Positions 47,836-57,535 of a stretch of DNA of 61,717 nucleotides are shown here, one piece after another (position 1 is the first letter of the stretch; every line of letters begins with the position of its first letter). The position numbers and the translations under genes are program-made. Origin of the DNA: Marinobacter sp. (GTDB lineage: Bacteria; Pseudomonadota; Gammaproteobacteria; Pseudomonadales; Oleiphilaceae); the NCBI GenBank assembly GCA_014359475.1, contig JACIZI010000024.1, positions 1 to 61,717 on the forward strand, in the 5' to 3' direction. The notes under the pieces are model-generated. The model did no database searches, was not told the DNA's origin, and saw nothing but the letters and a program-made list of their open reading frames with translations.

Positions 47836-48726
47836 TCAGTTGGACAGACTGTAAACGTACGCCGCCAGAATCTGGATCTGATCCTGGGAGAGCCGCTCAG
47901 ACTGCGCCGGCATCTGGTTCTGGCGACCGTGCAGGACGGTCTCCCTGATCCAGTCATAGGTTGAGCCATACAGCCAGGCATCGTCGGTCAGGTTCGGTGC
48001 GCCGACCGCCTGGTTACCTTTGGCATCCGCGCCGTGGCAGGCTACGCACGCCTGGGCGAATACCTGCTTTCCGGCCTCCGCGGCAGCCTCATCACGGGCA
48101 CGTCCGCTGAAGCTCAGCACATAGTTGACCACCTGATCGACCTGCTCATTGGTCATGCCGGGCATTGTGCCTTTGGCGGGCATGTTGCCCTGACGGCCGT
48201 TGTTCAGTGTGTGGAGGATGTCCTGAGGCGTGCCTCCATACAGCCAGGCATCGTCCGTCAGGTTGGGGAAGCCGATGGCACCACGGGCTGCTGAACCATG
48301 ACAGACGGCGCAGTTGTTCGCAAACAGCCGTTGCCCCATTTTCAAGGCATCTTCAATTTTGGCCAGCTCTTCAACCGGGGTGCTGCCATACTGTGCGTAG
48401 AGTTCGCCATAGCGGGCCTCTGCCTGCTGAACTTCCTGCTCCCATTGATTTTGGGAGGTCCAGCCCAGCAGACCCTTGAAATTTCCGAGTCCCGGATAAA
48501 GGGCCAGATAGCCGAGCGCGAACACGCAGGTGGCCATAAAAAGGTAGAACCACCACTTGGGCAGAGGGTTATCGTACTCCTCGATGCCATCGAAGGAATG
48601 GCCCATGGTGCGGTCTGTTTCGGTGTCGGTTGTCTGACTCTTACGGGTTGCCCACAGAAGCCATACACAGCCAAAAACAGTACCGAGCACGATCACACTG
48701 ATCCAGATGCTCCAGAAGGTACTCAT
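47836..48726 (-). CDS. ccoP: cbb3-type cytochrome c oxidase subunit III (diheme)
   Basis: A membrane-anchored diheme cytochrome of 296 residues. The two heme c sites are CAVCH and CVACH, each with downstream Met ligands in GTMPGM and NQMPA. Two helices near the N-terminus anchor it. It accepts electrons from soluble cytochrome c and passes them to CcoO/CcoN. It overlaps ccoQ by 4 bases. Confidence 0.96.
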   Translation of the reverse strand: MSTFWSIWISVIVLGTVFGCVWLLWATRKSQTTDTETDRTMGHSFDGIEEYDNPLPKWWFYLFMATCVFALGYLALYPGLGNFKGLLGWTSQNQWEQEVQQAEARYGELYAQYGSTPVEELAKIEDALKMGQRLFANNCAVCHGSAARGAIGFPNLTDDAWLYGGTPQDILHTLNNGRQGNMPAKGTMPGMTNEQVDQVVNYVLSFSGRARDEAAAEAGKQVFAQACVACHGADAKGNQAVGAPNLTDDAWLYGSTYDWIRETVLHGRQNQMPAQSERLSQDQIQILAAYVYSLSN

Positions 48727-48908
48727 TGTTTCTTCTCCGTCTTGTCCTGTTCGAGAGTGCGCTTTTCAACCTCGTCGTCATCAAACGGGAGGTGTGCTGC
48801 TTCGTCATTGGGCTTTTTGCGATGGGCACTGTAGGCCCACCAGACAATACCCAGGAACACTGCCATGACCAGCAGGGTGTGGACACCACGCAACTCATTC
48901 AAATCCAT
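48723..48908 (-). CDS. ccoQ: cbb3 oxidase subunit CcoQ
   Basis: A 61-residue subunit with one transmembrane helix (HTLLVMAVFLGIVWWAYS) and a charged tail. It stabilises the complex in other bacteria. The ATG at 48908 is preferred; a GTG at 48917 overlapping the ccoO stop is possible. Confidence 0.92.
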   Translation of the reverse strand: MDLNELRGVHTLLVMAVFLGIVWWAYSAHRKKPNDEAAHLPFDDDEVEKRTLEQDKTEKKQ

Positions 48909-48913
48909 GGGGA

Positions 48914-49522
48914 TCACCGTTTTTCCGAAATGACTGTGCCCAGCTGTTGCAGATAGGCAACCAGGGCTTCAATCTCGAACTTGCCTTTCACCTGCTCCGC
49001 CGCATTCGCGATCTGCTCATCGGTGTAGGGAACACCCAGAGTCTGCAGAGTCTCCAATTTGGCTGCGGTCTGGGTATGATCTACCCGGTCCTCAAACAGC
49101 CACGGGAAGGCCGGCATGTTGGATTCCGGGACAACACTGCGGGGATCGTACAGATGCTGGCGCTGCCAGGCATCGGAATAACGGCCGCCGACCCGTGCCA
49201 GATCCGGCCCGGTGCGTTTGGAGCCCCACAGGAACGGACGGTCATACACGAACTCGCCGGCCACCGAGTAGTGGCCATAGCGTTCGGTCTCTGCCCGGAA
49301 CGGACGGATCTGCTGGGTATGACACACGTGACAACCCTCGCGGATGTAAATATCACGACCTTCCAGTTCCAGCGCGGAGTAGGGCTCAAGTCCCTCAATC
49401 GGCTCGTTGGTTTGTTTCAGGAAAAACAACGGAAGTACTTCCACCAGGAAGCCACCACTGATGGTCAGGATGATCAGGATGATCATCAGGCCAAGGTTTT
49501 TCTCGACAATTTCGTGTTTCAT
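48914..49522 (-). CDS. ccoO: cbb3-type cytochrome c oxidase subunit II (monoheme)
   Basis: A 202-residue monoheme cytochrome. An N-terminal helix ([20 protein letters not shown]) is followed by [16 protein letters not shown], the heme c site, and [11 protein letters not shown]. It transfers electrons from CcoP to the CcoN active site. It lies 15 bases downstream of ccoN. Confidence 0.96.
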   Translation of the reverse strand: MKHEIVEKNLGLMIILIILTISGGFLVEVLPLFFLKQTNEPIEGLEPYSALELEGRDIYIREGCHVCHTQQIRPFRAETERYGHYSVAGEFVYDRPFLWGSKRTGPDLARVGGRYSDAWQRQHLYDPRSVVPESNMPAFPWLFEDRVDHTQTAAKLETLQTLGVPYTDEQIANAAEQVKGKFEIEALVAYLQQLGTVISEKR

Positions 49523-49537
49523 CTGGTCTCTCTCCCG

Positions 49538-50968
49538 TTACGCCGCCTGGGCTGCCGCAGTATCCTGAGCAACCGCGTCTTTCTGACGAACGGTCATGTA
49601 CACGTTATAGGCCATGAGCAGCATGCCGCTCAGGAAGATGGCACCACCCAGGAAACGGACGAAGTAGCCCGGGTAAGAGGCTTGTACGGCTTCCACAAAG
49701 CTGTAGGTCAGGGTGCCGTCTGAATTGACCGCGCGCCACATCAGGCCCTGCATGATGCCGTTGACCCACATGGCGACGATGTACAGGACGGTGCCGATGG
49801 TGGCCAGCCAGAAATGGGCGTTGATCAGCGCAGTGGAATACATCGACTGCAGGCCCCACAGTTTTGGAACCAGATGGTATATGGCGCCGATACTGATCAT
49901 GGCAACCCAGCCCAGGGCACCGGAGTGCACGTGGCCGATGGTCCAGTCAGTATTGTGGGACAGGGCATTGACGGTCTTGATCGACATCATCGGACCTTCG
50001 AAGGTGGACATACCGTAGAAGGACAGGGAAACCACCAGAAAGCGCAGGATCGGGTCAGTGCGCAGTTTGTGCCAGGCACCGGACAGGGTCATCATGCCAT
50101 TGATCATGCCGCCCCAGGACGGCGCCAGCAGGATCAGGGACATAACCATGCCGGCAGTCTGCGCCCAGTCCGGCAAGGCAGAGTAGTGCAGGTGGTGGCC
50201 GCCGGCCCAGACGTAGGTGGCGATCAGTGCCCAGAAATGCACAATGGACAGGCGGTAAGAGTAAACCGGACGGTCAGCCTGTTTCGGCACAAAGTAGTAC
50301 ATCATCCCGAGGAAGCCGGCAGTCAGGAAGAAGCCTACCGCGTTATGCCCCCACCACCACTGCATCATGGCATCGGTAACACCGGCATACGCTGAGTAGG
50401 ATTTGAAGGCGCTGGCGGGCAGGGCAAGGTTGTTGCCAATGTGCAGCACGGCAACGGTGATAATGAATGCACCATAAAACCAGTTTGCCACATAGATATG
50501 GGGTGTGCTGCGTTTCATGACAGTACCAAAGAACACCAGCGCGTAGGCTACCCAGACCACCGCAATAGCAATGTCAATCGGCCATTCCAGCTCTGCGTAC
50601 TCCTTGCTGCTGGTCAGTCCCAGCGGCAGGGTAATGGCTGCAGAAACGATGATTGCCTGCCAGCCCCAGAAGGTAAAGGCGGCCAGGCCGTCAGAAATCA
50701 GCCGCGCCTGACAGGTCCGCTGCACCACGTAATAGGCGGTTGCGAACAGGGCACTTCCACCAAAGCCGAAGATAACGGCATTGGTATGCAACGGCCGCAG
50801 TCGGCCGAAATGGGTCCAGGGCAGGTCGAGGTTGAGGGATGGCCAAACCAGTTGTGCCGCAATCAGCACACCCAGAGCCATGCCTACAATACCCCATACC
50901 ACTGTCATGATGGCGAACTGTCTCACCACCTTGTAGTTGTATGTCAGGTTTGCATTTACTGTGCTCAT
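49538..50968 (-). CDS. ccoN: cbb3-type cytochrome c oxidase subunit I (catalytic)
   Basis: A 476-residue catalytic subunit with about twelve helices, heme b and the high-spin heme/CuB site. Conserved His-bearing segments include [62 protein letters not shown] and [14 protein letters not shown]. It reduces oxygen with high affinity and pumps protons. First gene of ccoNOQP, behind an Anr/FNR-like site. Confidence 0.97.
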   Translation of the reverse strand: MSTVNANLTYNYKVVRQFAIMTVVWGIVGMALGVLIAAQLVWPSLNLDLPWTHFGRLRPLHTNAVIFGFGGSALFATAYYVVQRTCQARLISDGLAAFTFWGWQAIIVSAAITLPLGLTSSKEYAELEWPIDIAIAVVWVAYALVFFGTVMKRSTPHIYVANWFYGAFIITVAVLHIGNNLALPASAFKSYSAYAGVTDAMMQWWWGHNAVGFFLTAGFLGMMYYFVPKQADRPVYSYRLSIVHFWALIATYVWAGGHHLHYSALPDWAQTAGMVMSLILLAPSWGGMINGMMTLSGAWHKLRTDPILRFLVVSLSFYGMSTFEGPMMSIKTVNALSHNTDWTIGHVHSGALGWVAMISIGAIYHLVPKLWGLQSMYSTALINAHFWLATIGTVLYIVAMWVNGIMQGLMWRAVNSDGTLTYSFVEAVQASYPGYFVRFLGGAIFLSGMLLMAYNVYMTVRQKDAVAQDTAAAQAA

Positions 50969-51010
50969 AGCCTTTCCAATGGGTTCAGAGTGGGGGAATA
51001 TTCGGTCGCA

Positions 51011-51052
51011 AGTATGGAGAAACCATTAGCGCTTTGCAATGACTCAGGTCAA
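51011..51052 (-). promoter_or_regulatory. Anr/FNR-type box and promoter of ccoN
   Basis: Read on the minus strand, TTGACCTGAGTCAT (51039-51052) resembles TTGAT-N4-ATCAA with symmetric half-sites. A -10-like CATACT lies at 51011-51016, which places the box centre about 41 bases before the start site, the class-II activator position. This predicts induction at low oxygen. Confidence 0.65.
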
Positions 51053-51199
51053 GACACCGGAACGGCCACAATTGTCGCTCGAATCAGCAAGATGACAAGC
51101 TATAAAGGCGTACCGGGCGGGGTCGTGCAGCGCAGGCTGCGTCGAGACCCGTGAGCCTGCATTGTGTAGTATAACCGCACAGCGATCAGGAACCTATGC

Positions 51200-51275
51200 A
51201 GCCTGTCGGACTTGAGCAATGGTCGCGAGCAAGGTGGGAAAACGGCGCCGTATTTCGCAGTAAGTCCGACAGGCT
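51200..51275. mobile_element. MITE-like element, short copy
   Basis: AGCCTGTCGGACTT (51200-51213) and its exact reverse complement (51262-51275) bound a 76-base segment. The first 45 bases match 42 of 45 with the segment starting at 61567. The interior has a palindromic CGGCGCCG. It holds no gene and is most simply a non-autonomous mobile or repetitive element. Confidence 0.75.
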
Positions 51276-51289
51276 ATTATGGAGCAGGC

Positions 51290-51952
51290 ATGTATACGAT
51301 GGTTGAACAGGCAGCTGCCGGGAAAGCCACCGGCGATATCCTGGTACTGGCTCACGGGGCCGGCGCACCGGCAGACGCGCCGTTTATGAATACGCTGGCC
51401 GGGTTTATCGCGGCTGAGGGCGTAACGACAGTCCGATTCGAATTTCCTTATATGCAGAAACGCCGGGAAGACGGCAAAAAGCGCCCCCCGGACCGTCAAG
51501 CGGTTTTGCTGGACGGTTTTTCTGAGATTATCGATCATCTCGTTGCTGATGCCGGAGAAAACGCGCGTCTGTTTATAGGGGGAAAGTCCATGGGCGGTCG
51601 TATGGCAACGTTGCTGGCGGCTTCGCCGGATTGTTCCGAAGCGGTCAGGGCCGTGGTGTGCTTCGGCTACCCCTTCCATCCGCCCGGAAAGCCGGAGAAA
51701 GTACGCACCGGACACTTTGATCAGTTGCGCTGCCTGCTGTTCATTGCCCAGGGCAGCCGGGATCCCTTTGGCAGACGCGATGAATTTGCCGGGGGGCTGC
51801 CGGGTGGAGACAAGGTTACGATTCACTGGCTTGAGGGCGGCAATCACGACCTCAAACCCCTGGCAAAACAGAAGCTGGAAACGGATGCCCTGATTCATCA
51901 GGCAGCGGTTGAGGCGGTGCGCTTTATGGCGCAGGTGTCGGCCGATGGGTAA
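51290..51952 (+). CDS. Alpha/beta hydrolase (KANL3/Tex30-like)
   Basis: A 220-residue hydrolase from the ATG at 51290, with GGAG five bases upstream. A longer open frame reads through the mobile element and is not real coding. The nucleophile elbow is GGKSMGGRMA, the oxyanion region LAHGAGAPAD, and the late Asp and His are in GSRDPFG and GGNHDLKP. The substrate is unknown. Its end overlaps rlmM by 8 bases. Confidence 0.88.
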   Translation: MYTMVEQAAAGKATGDILVLAHGAGAPADAPFMNTLAGFIAAEGVTTVRFEFPYMQKRREDGKKRPPDRQAVLLDGFSEIIDHLVADAGENARLFIGGKSMGGRMATLLAASPDCSEAVRAVVCFGYPFHPPGKPEKVRTGHFDQLRCLLFIAQGSRDPFGRRDEFAGGLPGGDKVTIHWLEGGNHDLKPLAKQKLETDALIHQAAVEAVRFMAQVSADG

Positions 51953-53036
51953 TTTACCGGATACCCTCATACTCTTCTGCCGGCCCGGTTTCGAGTCGGA
52001 TTGCGGTAATGAGTTGACGGACCACGCCGCCCGCAAGGGAAGGTTTGGCTATTTCCGGCCCGGACAGGTACCCGGTACGGTGTTGTTTATACTTCCCGGC
52101 GAAGGGGAAGCGGAGGCGTTATTGTCATCGTTGCCCCTGGAACAGCTGGTTTTCGTGCGGGACTGGTTTTTGTTGTTGGCGGAGATCGGACTGCCCGCAA
52201 CGGATCGGGTGGGCGCAGTCATTGAAGGTCTGAAAGATGCGGCCCCACTTGCGGAGCGGCCGGGCCGGGTGGAGGTGCGCCTCGGAGAGAACCACGAAGA
52301 TGCCGATCTCGGCCGTTTTGCCCGCAAGTGGGTCGCACCCTTGTCGAAGGGGCTGCGGGGAGCCGGTTTGCTGGCAGGAGATCCGGACAGCGATCGCCCA
52401 TTGCAGCTTGAAATCCTGCTCAACAGCTTTGAGCGGGCGCTGGTCGGAGTCAGCGTCGCAGGTAACCGTGCCCGGCACCCTTCCGGCATCCTGCGGCTCA
52501 GGTTTCCTGCGGATGCACCCAGTCGCTCAACCCTCAAACTGGAGGAAGCCTGGAAGGTGTTTCTCCCCCGGGGCAGGGAGCTGGCGTTCCTGGGTGGCGG
52601 TCGTCAGGCTGTGGATCTGGGCGCCGCACCGGGTGGCTGGACCTGGCAACTGGTTAACCAGGGGATGAAAGTTATTGCCGTGGATAACGGGCCCATGGAT
52701 GACGGGCTGATGGCCAGCGGTATGGTGGAACATGTGCGGGACGACGGTTATAGCTGGCTCCCCAGGCGGGCGGTGGACTGGATGGTATGCGATATCGTGG
52801 ACAAGCCAAGGCGGACGGCGGAACTGGCGGCCCGATGGGTGGCGGGTCAACATTGCCGCTACACTATCTTCAACCTGAAGCTGCCAATGAAGAAGCGCTA
52901 TGAAGAGTGGCTGGCTTGCCGTGAACTGATCGGCGAACGGCTGCAGGCCGCCGAAGTGCCATTCCGGCTCAGCGCCCGCCATCTCTACCATGACCGGGAG
53001 GAAATCACCTGTTTTCTGGAGCGGCTCGACGGCTGA
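51945..53036 (+). CDS. rlmM: 23S rRNA cytidine-2498 2'-O-methyltransferase
   Basis: A 363-residue methyltransferase from the ATG at 51945; 12 upstream codons are open but only inside the preceding gene. An N-terminal THUMP-containing half is followed by the SAM site DLGAAPGGWTWQL near residue 223 and a catalytic FNLKLPMKKRYEEW region. It methylates C2498 of 23S rRNA near the peptidyl-transferase centre. Confidence 0.95.
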   Translation: MGNLPDTLILFCRPGFESDCGNELTDHAARKGRFGYFRPGQVPGTVLFILPGEGEAEALLSSLPLEQLVFVRDWFLLLAEIGLPATDRVGAVIEGLKDAAPLAERPGRVEVRLGENHEDADLGRFARKWVAPLSKGLRGAGLLAGDPDSDRPLQLEILLNSFERALVGVSVAGNRARHPSGILRLRFPADAPSRSTLKLEEAWKVFLPRGRELAFLGGGRQAVDLGAAPGGWTWQLVNQGMKVIAVDNGPMDDGLMASGMVEHVRDDGYSWLPRRAVDWMVCDIVDKPRRTAELAARWVAGQHCRYTIFNLKLPMKKRYEEWLACRELIGERLQAAEVPFRLSARHLYHDREEITCFLERLDG

Positions 53037-53063
53037 CCGGCGGTGGCCGCTGTTGTTTCATAT

Positions 53064-53348
53064 TCAGAACTGGCGTAGCACCGTGACTTTCTCCTCCCGG
53101 TCCATCATCGGTACCAGTTCTGTCAGGAGGCTCTTGCGTTCCTGGGAATGGAACCAGCGATCCCAGTCTGCCTCTGAGCGCCAGTTGGACAACGTCAGAC
53201 GATGGTTGGGGTCGTGGGCGTTGGCCAGGGTTTCGCCGGAAATGAAACCGGGCGCTGATACGGCCCGTTGCAGGATCAGGCGCGACTGTTCTTCGTAAGC
53301 GGATTCAAGAGATTCGGCAATATGGCGTTCAATCAAAACCCGGATCAT
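53064..53348 (-). CDS. Antibiotic-biosynthesis-monooxygenase-fold protein
   Basis: A 94-residue dimeric-barrel protein: IRVLIERHI at the start, PGFISGETL, then LSNWRSEADWDRWFHSQER. Members include small monooxygenases, heme-handling proteins and enzymes with no known job; the function here is unknown. It converges on rlmM and diverges from tusA. Confidence 0.8.
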   Translation of the reverse strand: MIRVLIERHIAESLESAYEEQSRLILQRAVSAPGFISGETLANAHDPNHRLTLSNWRSEADWDRWFHSQERKSLLTELVPMMDREEKVTVLRQF

Positions 53349-53431
53349 CGGCTACCTCATGGTTTCTGTTTTGATTCCTATAAACAATAATTTAGCATGT
53401 CTATCAGAAAAATCATCCCTGGGAGCGTGCC

Positions 53432-53671
53432 ATGAAACAATCGCAATGTGATATTGAATTGGATGCCCGGGGGCTCTATTGCCCGGAGCCTGTGATGCTG
53501 CTGCATAACCGCATTGCGGAGGTGCCTTCAGGGGGCGTGCTGAAAGTGATCGCCACAGATCCTTCCACCACCCGTGATATTCCCAGATTCTGCCAGTTCC
53601 TGAACCATGAGCTGATCCACAGCGAGGAGAACGGCGACGAATTCCTGTTTTTTATACGGCGCGGAGAGTAA
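53432..53671 (+). CDS. tusA: Sulfurtransferase TusA-family protein
   Basis: A 79-residue sulfur carrier. The sulfur-accepting Cys is in LYCPEPVM (the CPxP motif), followed by the TusA fold [19 protein letters not shown]. It moves sulfur from IscS toward 2-thiouridine synthesis and other uses. The name follows the family and could cover a paralogue. It lies 16 bases from the facing dsbD stop. Confidence 0.9.
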   Translation: MKQSQCDIELDARGLYCPEPVMLLHNRIAEVPSGGVLKVIATDPSTTRDIPRFCQFLNHELIHSEENGDEFLFFIRRGE

Positions 53672-53687
53672 CAGTCTGGTCGCCGGG

Positions 53688-55547
53688 TTATAACGCCGGA
53701 CGGACCCGATCCCGGAGGTGGCGGAGAAACTGCTCCCGGTCCATTTCCCCCAGAACCCTTGCGTTAGCAAGTTCCTGGCCCCGGGCATCGTAAAACAGGA
53801 TGGCCGGCGGCCCGAACAGCCCGCGCTCATCGAGAAAAGCCTGCTGCGCGGGTGTGTTGTCCGTCATGTCGATCTGTAGCCGGCGAAAAGGCTGGAGTGC
53901 CTCAACGACCTCTGGTTTGCTGAATACCTGGCGTTCCATGACCTTACAGGAGATGCACCAGTCCGCGTAGAAATCCAGGACCACCGGCTGTCCGTTTTGT
54001 TGCGCCTGGCGCATATTGGTGCGGATAAAGTCCACCGATTCGCTTCGTTCAAACAGTTCGCCAGAGCGACTGCCGGGCAGATCGCTGGCGGCAGATGCCG
54101 CGCTGGCCCCGGTGAAGGGTGCCAGCGGGTTGAGTGGATCGCTGGCACCAGAAACGGCACCCGCCAGCAGTGCCATGCCGTAGGCAAAGAGCACCAGGCC
54201 TATGCCCTTGCGGGTGCGTTCCCAGCCGGCCCGGGCAGCATCAAAAGCGCCCAGTTGCACGCCGCTCACGGCCACCAGCAACCCCCACAGCATCATTGTG
54301 AGCCATGCGGGTACCAGGCGCTCGGTCAGCCAGATGGCGACGGCCAGCAACATGACTCCGTAAAACGCCTTGACGGCGTTCATCCAGTGCCCGCTGGAGG
54401 GAAGGTACTTGCGGCCACCGATTGCCACCAGAATGAGCGGAATTCCCATGCCCAGCCCCAGAGAAAACAGGGCAATTCCGCCCATTACCGCGTCCTGGGT
54501 GGTGCTGATATAAAGCAGGCTACCTGCCAGGGGCGCTGATACGCAGGGGGAAACCACCAAGGCGGAGATGGCGCCGATACCGAACAGACTGAGCAGTCGT
54601 CCGCCGGTGAGACGGTGGCTGGCATGATTGAGTGGGTCTCGCAGGAAGCGCGGCAGTTGTATATCAAACAGATTGAACATGGACAGGGCGAACAGCACGA
54701 ACAGCGCGGCAAAGGTGCCGAGTACCCAGGGGGATTGCAGCTGTGCCTGAAGGTTAAAACTGGCCCCCAGCAGACCTGTCACCACACCCGCCGCTGCGTA
54801 GGTCAGTGCCATGCCCAGTACGTAGCTGATGGACAGCGCCAGGGCCTGGGTGGTGCTGCGAGTGGTGTGCCCGGAGACCAGGGAGGAGATAATGGGTACC
54901 ATGGGCAGCACACAGGGGGTGAAGGTCAGACCCAGGCCGAGCAGCAAAAAGATTCCGGCAATCACCAGGGTTGGTTGCGCCTGAAGCAGGGCGGCGAGGC
55001 CACCTGCGGATTCTGTATCCCATAGGGTGCCTGGATCGTCCTCTGCGGGTGCCGCGGATTGGTTATTACTGCTGTCGGTATCCCTGGCAATAGTAACCGT
55101 GCGCGTCTGTGGCGGATAGCAAAGACCGGCCTTGGCGCACCCCTGATAGCGGACCGACAGTTCGGCAGTGCCGGCATCGCCCTGCCACCGGACCGGCACC
55201 CAGACATCGATCGGTTCGTAAAAGACCGTGACTTCACCGAAAAACTCATCCTCCGTGGCAATTCCCTGTCTTGAGAACTCCGGAGTGCCCAGGCTCGCTT
55301 TGTCGCCCGCGACACTCAGCTCTATGCGATCTCGATAGAGGTAGTGCTCCGGAGCAATGTTCCAGCTCAGCCATATGCCGCCTTCTTCCTGCAGATGGGA
55401 GAATGGCAGAGCCTCATCCACCGGCAGGAAGCCCTGCTGTCCCCCGAGTAGCGAAGATGTACCGCCTGCCTGCACTGTCAAAGGCCCTGCAAGGAGAACA
55501 AAAATCAGCAAAAGGACAGCGGAATGGCGCATTGGGTGTCTGGTCAT
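53688..55547 (-). CDS. dsbD: Thiol:disulfide interchange protein DsbD
   Basis: Carries reductant from cytoplasmic thioredoxin to the periplasm. From the ATG at 55547 (GAGAG upstream) it has 619 residues; 40 open codons upstream are not used. It has a signal peptide, a periplasmic N-domain with the Cys pair in GCAKAGLCYPP, an eight-helix core with FTPCVLPM and SPCVSAPL, and a C-terminal thioredoxin domain with DWCISCK. It supports DsbC and cytochrome c maturation, useful for the cbb3 hemes. Confidence 0.95.
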   Translation of the reverse strand: MTRHPMRHSAVLLLIFVLLAGPLTVQAGGTSSLLGGQQGFLPVDEALPFSHLQEEGGIWLSWNIAPEHYLYRDRIELSVAGDKASLGTPEFSRQGIATEDEFFGEVTVFYEPIDVWVPVRWQGDAGTAELSVRYQGCAKAGLCYPPQTRTVTIARDTDSSNNQSAAPAEDDPGTLWDTESAGGLAALLQAQPTLVIAGIFLLLGLGLTFTPCVLPMVPIISSLVSGHTTRSTTQALALSISYVLGMALTYAAAGVVTGLLGASFNLQAQLQSPWVLGTFAALFVLFALSMFNLFDIQLPRFLRDPLNHASHRLTGGRLLSLFGIGAISALVVSPCVSAPLAGSLLYISTTQDAVMGGIALFSLGLGMGIPLILVAIGGRKYLPSSGHWMNAVKAFYGVMLLAVAIWLTERLVPAWLTMMLWGLLVAVSGVQLGAFDAARAGWERTRKGIGLVLFAYGMALLAGAVSGASDPLNPLAPFTGASAASAASDLPGSRSGELFERSESVDFIRTNMRQAQQNGQPVVLDFYADWCISCKVMERQVFSKPEVVEALQPFRRLQIDMTDNTPAQQAFLDERGLFGPPAILFYDARGQELANARVLGEMDREQFLRHLRDRVRPAL

Positions 55548-55665
55548 ATCTCTCGTGTCTGGACGTAGGGGGTTTGCCAATGGCTCAACAGGTGAGGTAG
55601 ACGGTGCCGCCGTGTAAAAGTTCCCGCTGGCATTGGTGCGTTTAAAGTCGCACAATAGCCGGGCC

Positions 55666-56253
55666 ATGAATCACAGCGCAAATGATCTTATCATGTTGTT
55701 CAATGACCTGTTCCGGGACGATTACCAGACGGAACTGGTCAGGGGTGACCGGGAACCGGAATATCTGCCGGCCTCTGGCGAACAGAACAGGGCCCGTATT
55801 GTGTTCGCCCACGGGTATTTTGCCAGCGCTTTGCATGAAATCAGCCACTGGTGCATTGCAGGGCAACGCCGCCGCGCCCTGGTCGATTACGGTTATTGGT
55901 ATTGCCCGGACGGTCGGACCCCTGAACAACAGCGTGCCTTCGAGCGGGTAGAGGTGCGTCCCCAGGCGCTGGAATGGCTGTTTTCTGTGGCGGCTGGCTC
56001 CCGGTTTCACATCAGTGTCGATAACCTGTCGGGGGATGGGGCCTGTGACGAATCGGGATTCCACTGGAGCGTCTGGCGGCAGGCTGACCGGTATCTGCAG
56101 AAAGGTCTGCCGGAGCGGGCGGGGCGGTTCCTCGAAGCCCTGAAAACATTCTACGGCACCACCGGAACATTTGATGTGGTCTGGCAGCGGGAGGCGGAAC
56201 GGCTTCCCGGTCCTGCGCCGGGCCCTGACGAGAAGGTAAACAGGACTCTATGA
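55666..56253 (+). CDS. epmC: Elongation factor P hydroxylase
   Basis: A 195-residue protein of the YfcM family (PF04315), which hydroxylates the lysylated EF-P side chain. The metal-binding-like HGYFASALHEISHWCIAG and the EVRPQALEW block are diagnostic. The ATG at 55666 is preferred over a GTG at 55633, but neither has a strong ribosome-binding site. It overlaps rhlB by 4 bases. EpmA and EpmB are not in this window. Confidence 0.92.
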   Translation: MNHSANDLIMLFNDLFRDDYQTELVRGDREPEYLPASGEQNRARIVFAHGYFASALHEISHWCIAGQRRRALVDYGYWYCPDGRTPEQQRAFERVEVRPQALEWLFSVAAGSRFHISVDNLSGDGACDESGFHWSVWRQADRYLQKGLPERAGRFLEALKTFYGTTGTFDVVWQREAERLPGPAPGPDEKVNRTL

Positions 56254-57524
56254 CAAACAAGAAACCCGATGCCGGGGTTCGCTTCCAGGATCTTAATCTG
56301 GATCAGCGGCTGCTGGATGCCATCAGCAAGATTGGTTTTGAGTATTGCACGGATATCCAGGCGGAAACCCTTCCCTGGACCCTGGCGTGCAGCGATCTGA
56401 TTGGCCAGGCCCAGACCGGTACCGGCAAGACGGCGGCCTTTCTGATCACCGCGATCCAGAGCATGCTGGAAACCCCGATTCCCGAATCCGATCGCTGCGC
56501 CTCCGAACCCCGTATTCTGGCCCTGGCTCCCACCCGGGAGCTGGCCATGCAGATTGCCAGGGATGCAGAGCAGTTGTGCGAATATACCGGTCATACTGTG
56601 GTCAGCGTGGTTGGCGGCATGAACTATGATCGCCAGCGGGACCAGTTGCAGAACAGCATCGTGGATATTCTGGTGGCCACGCCGGGGCGGCTGATTGATT
56701 TCCTGGGCTCGCGGGATGTATATCTGGATCAGATCGACATGCTGATCCTGGATGAAGCGGACCGCATGCTGGATATGGGCTTTATTCCCGACGTAAAGCG
56801 GATTATCCGGCACTGCACACCCAAATCCGAACGCCAGACTCTGCTGTTCAGTGCCACCTTTAACCAGGATGTACTGAACCTGGCGTCCATGTGGACCCAG
56901 AACGCCGAGTTTGTGGAAATTGAGCCAGAACAGAAAACCGCAGAGCGGGTCGCGCAGACAGTTTATCTGGTGGGCGATGACGAAAAACTGCCGGTGCTGG
57001 TGAATTACCTCAAAAAGCCGGAGGTCGAGAAGGCGATTGTGTTCGCCAACCGCCGGGACCAGTGCCGTGATCTGGAGGAGGACCTGAAGAATCAGGGGGT
57101 CACCGTTTCCCTGATGTCCGGCGAAATTCCCCAGAACAAGCGCCTGAAAACCCTCGACAGCTTCAAGAAAGGGGAAATCCAGGTGCTGGTGGCCACGGAT
57201 GTCGCCGGGCGGGGCATTCACGTGGATGGTGTAACCCACGTGTTCAACTACAATCTGCCGGATAGTGCCGAGGATTATGTGCACCGTATCGGGCGCACCG
57301 GCCGGGCGGGTAAAACCGGCGTGTCCATCAGTTTTGCCGGCGAGGACGATGCCTTTGCACTGCCAGCCATCGAGAAATACATCGGTCAGAAACTGACCAC
57401 CGCTGTGCCGGACGAATCGTTGAGCGAGGCGATGCCGAATCCCCCGATCAGCCGTAAACGGGGCCGGCGCAGACCGCCCTCCGGGAATCGCGGCGGACGA
57501 CCAGCGAGAAGCAACCAGGGATAA
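56250..57524 (+). CDS. rhlB: DEAD-box ATP-dependent RNA helicase RhlB
   Basis: A 424-residue helicase. Motifs in order are the Q motif (FEYCTDIQ), AQTGTGKT, PTRELAMQ, TPGRLIDF, DEADRMLDMGF, SATF, and HRIGRTGR near 345. A basic, glycine-rich tail (RKRGRRRPPSGNRGGRPARS) likely binds RNA. RhlB is a degradosome helicase in related bacteria. It is coupled to epmC. Confidence 0.92.
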   Translation: MTNKKPDAGVRFQDLNLDQRLLDAISKIGFEYCTDIQAETLPWTLACSDLIGQAQTGTGKTAAFLITAIQSMLETPIPESDRCASEPRILALAPTRELAMQIARDAEQLCEYTGHTVVSVVGGMNYDRQRDQLQNSIVDILVATPGRLIDFLGSRDVYLDQIDMLILDEADRMLDMGFIPDVKRIIRHCTPKSERQTLLFSATFNQDVLNLASMWTQNAEFVEIEPEQKTAERVAQTVYLVGDDEKLPVLVNYLKKPEVEKAIVFANRRDQCRDLEEDLKNQGVTVSLMSGEIPQNKRLKTLDSFKKGEIQVLVATDVAGRGIHVDGVTHVFNYNLPDSAEDYVHRIGRTGRAGKTGVSISFAGEDDAFALPAIEKYIGQKLTTAVPDESLSEAMPNPPISRKRGRRRPPSGNRGGRPARSNQG

Positions 57525-57535
57525 CGGATACTGAC

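Noticed and set aside
51212-51289. N-terminal extension of the hydrolase through the repeat
   Set aside because: These codons translate the mobile element; the GGAG site and homology fit the ATG at 51290.
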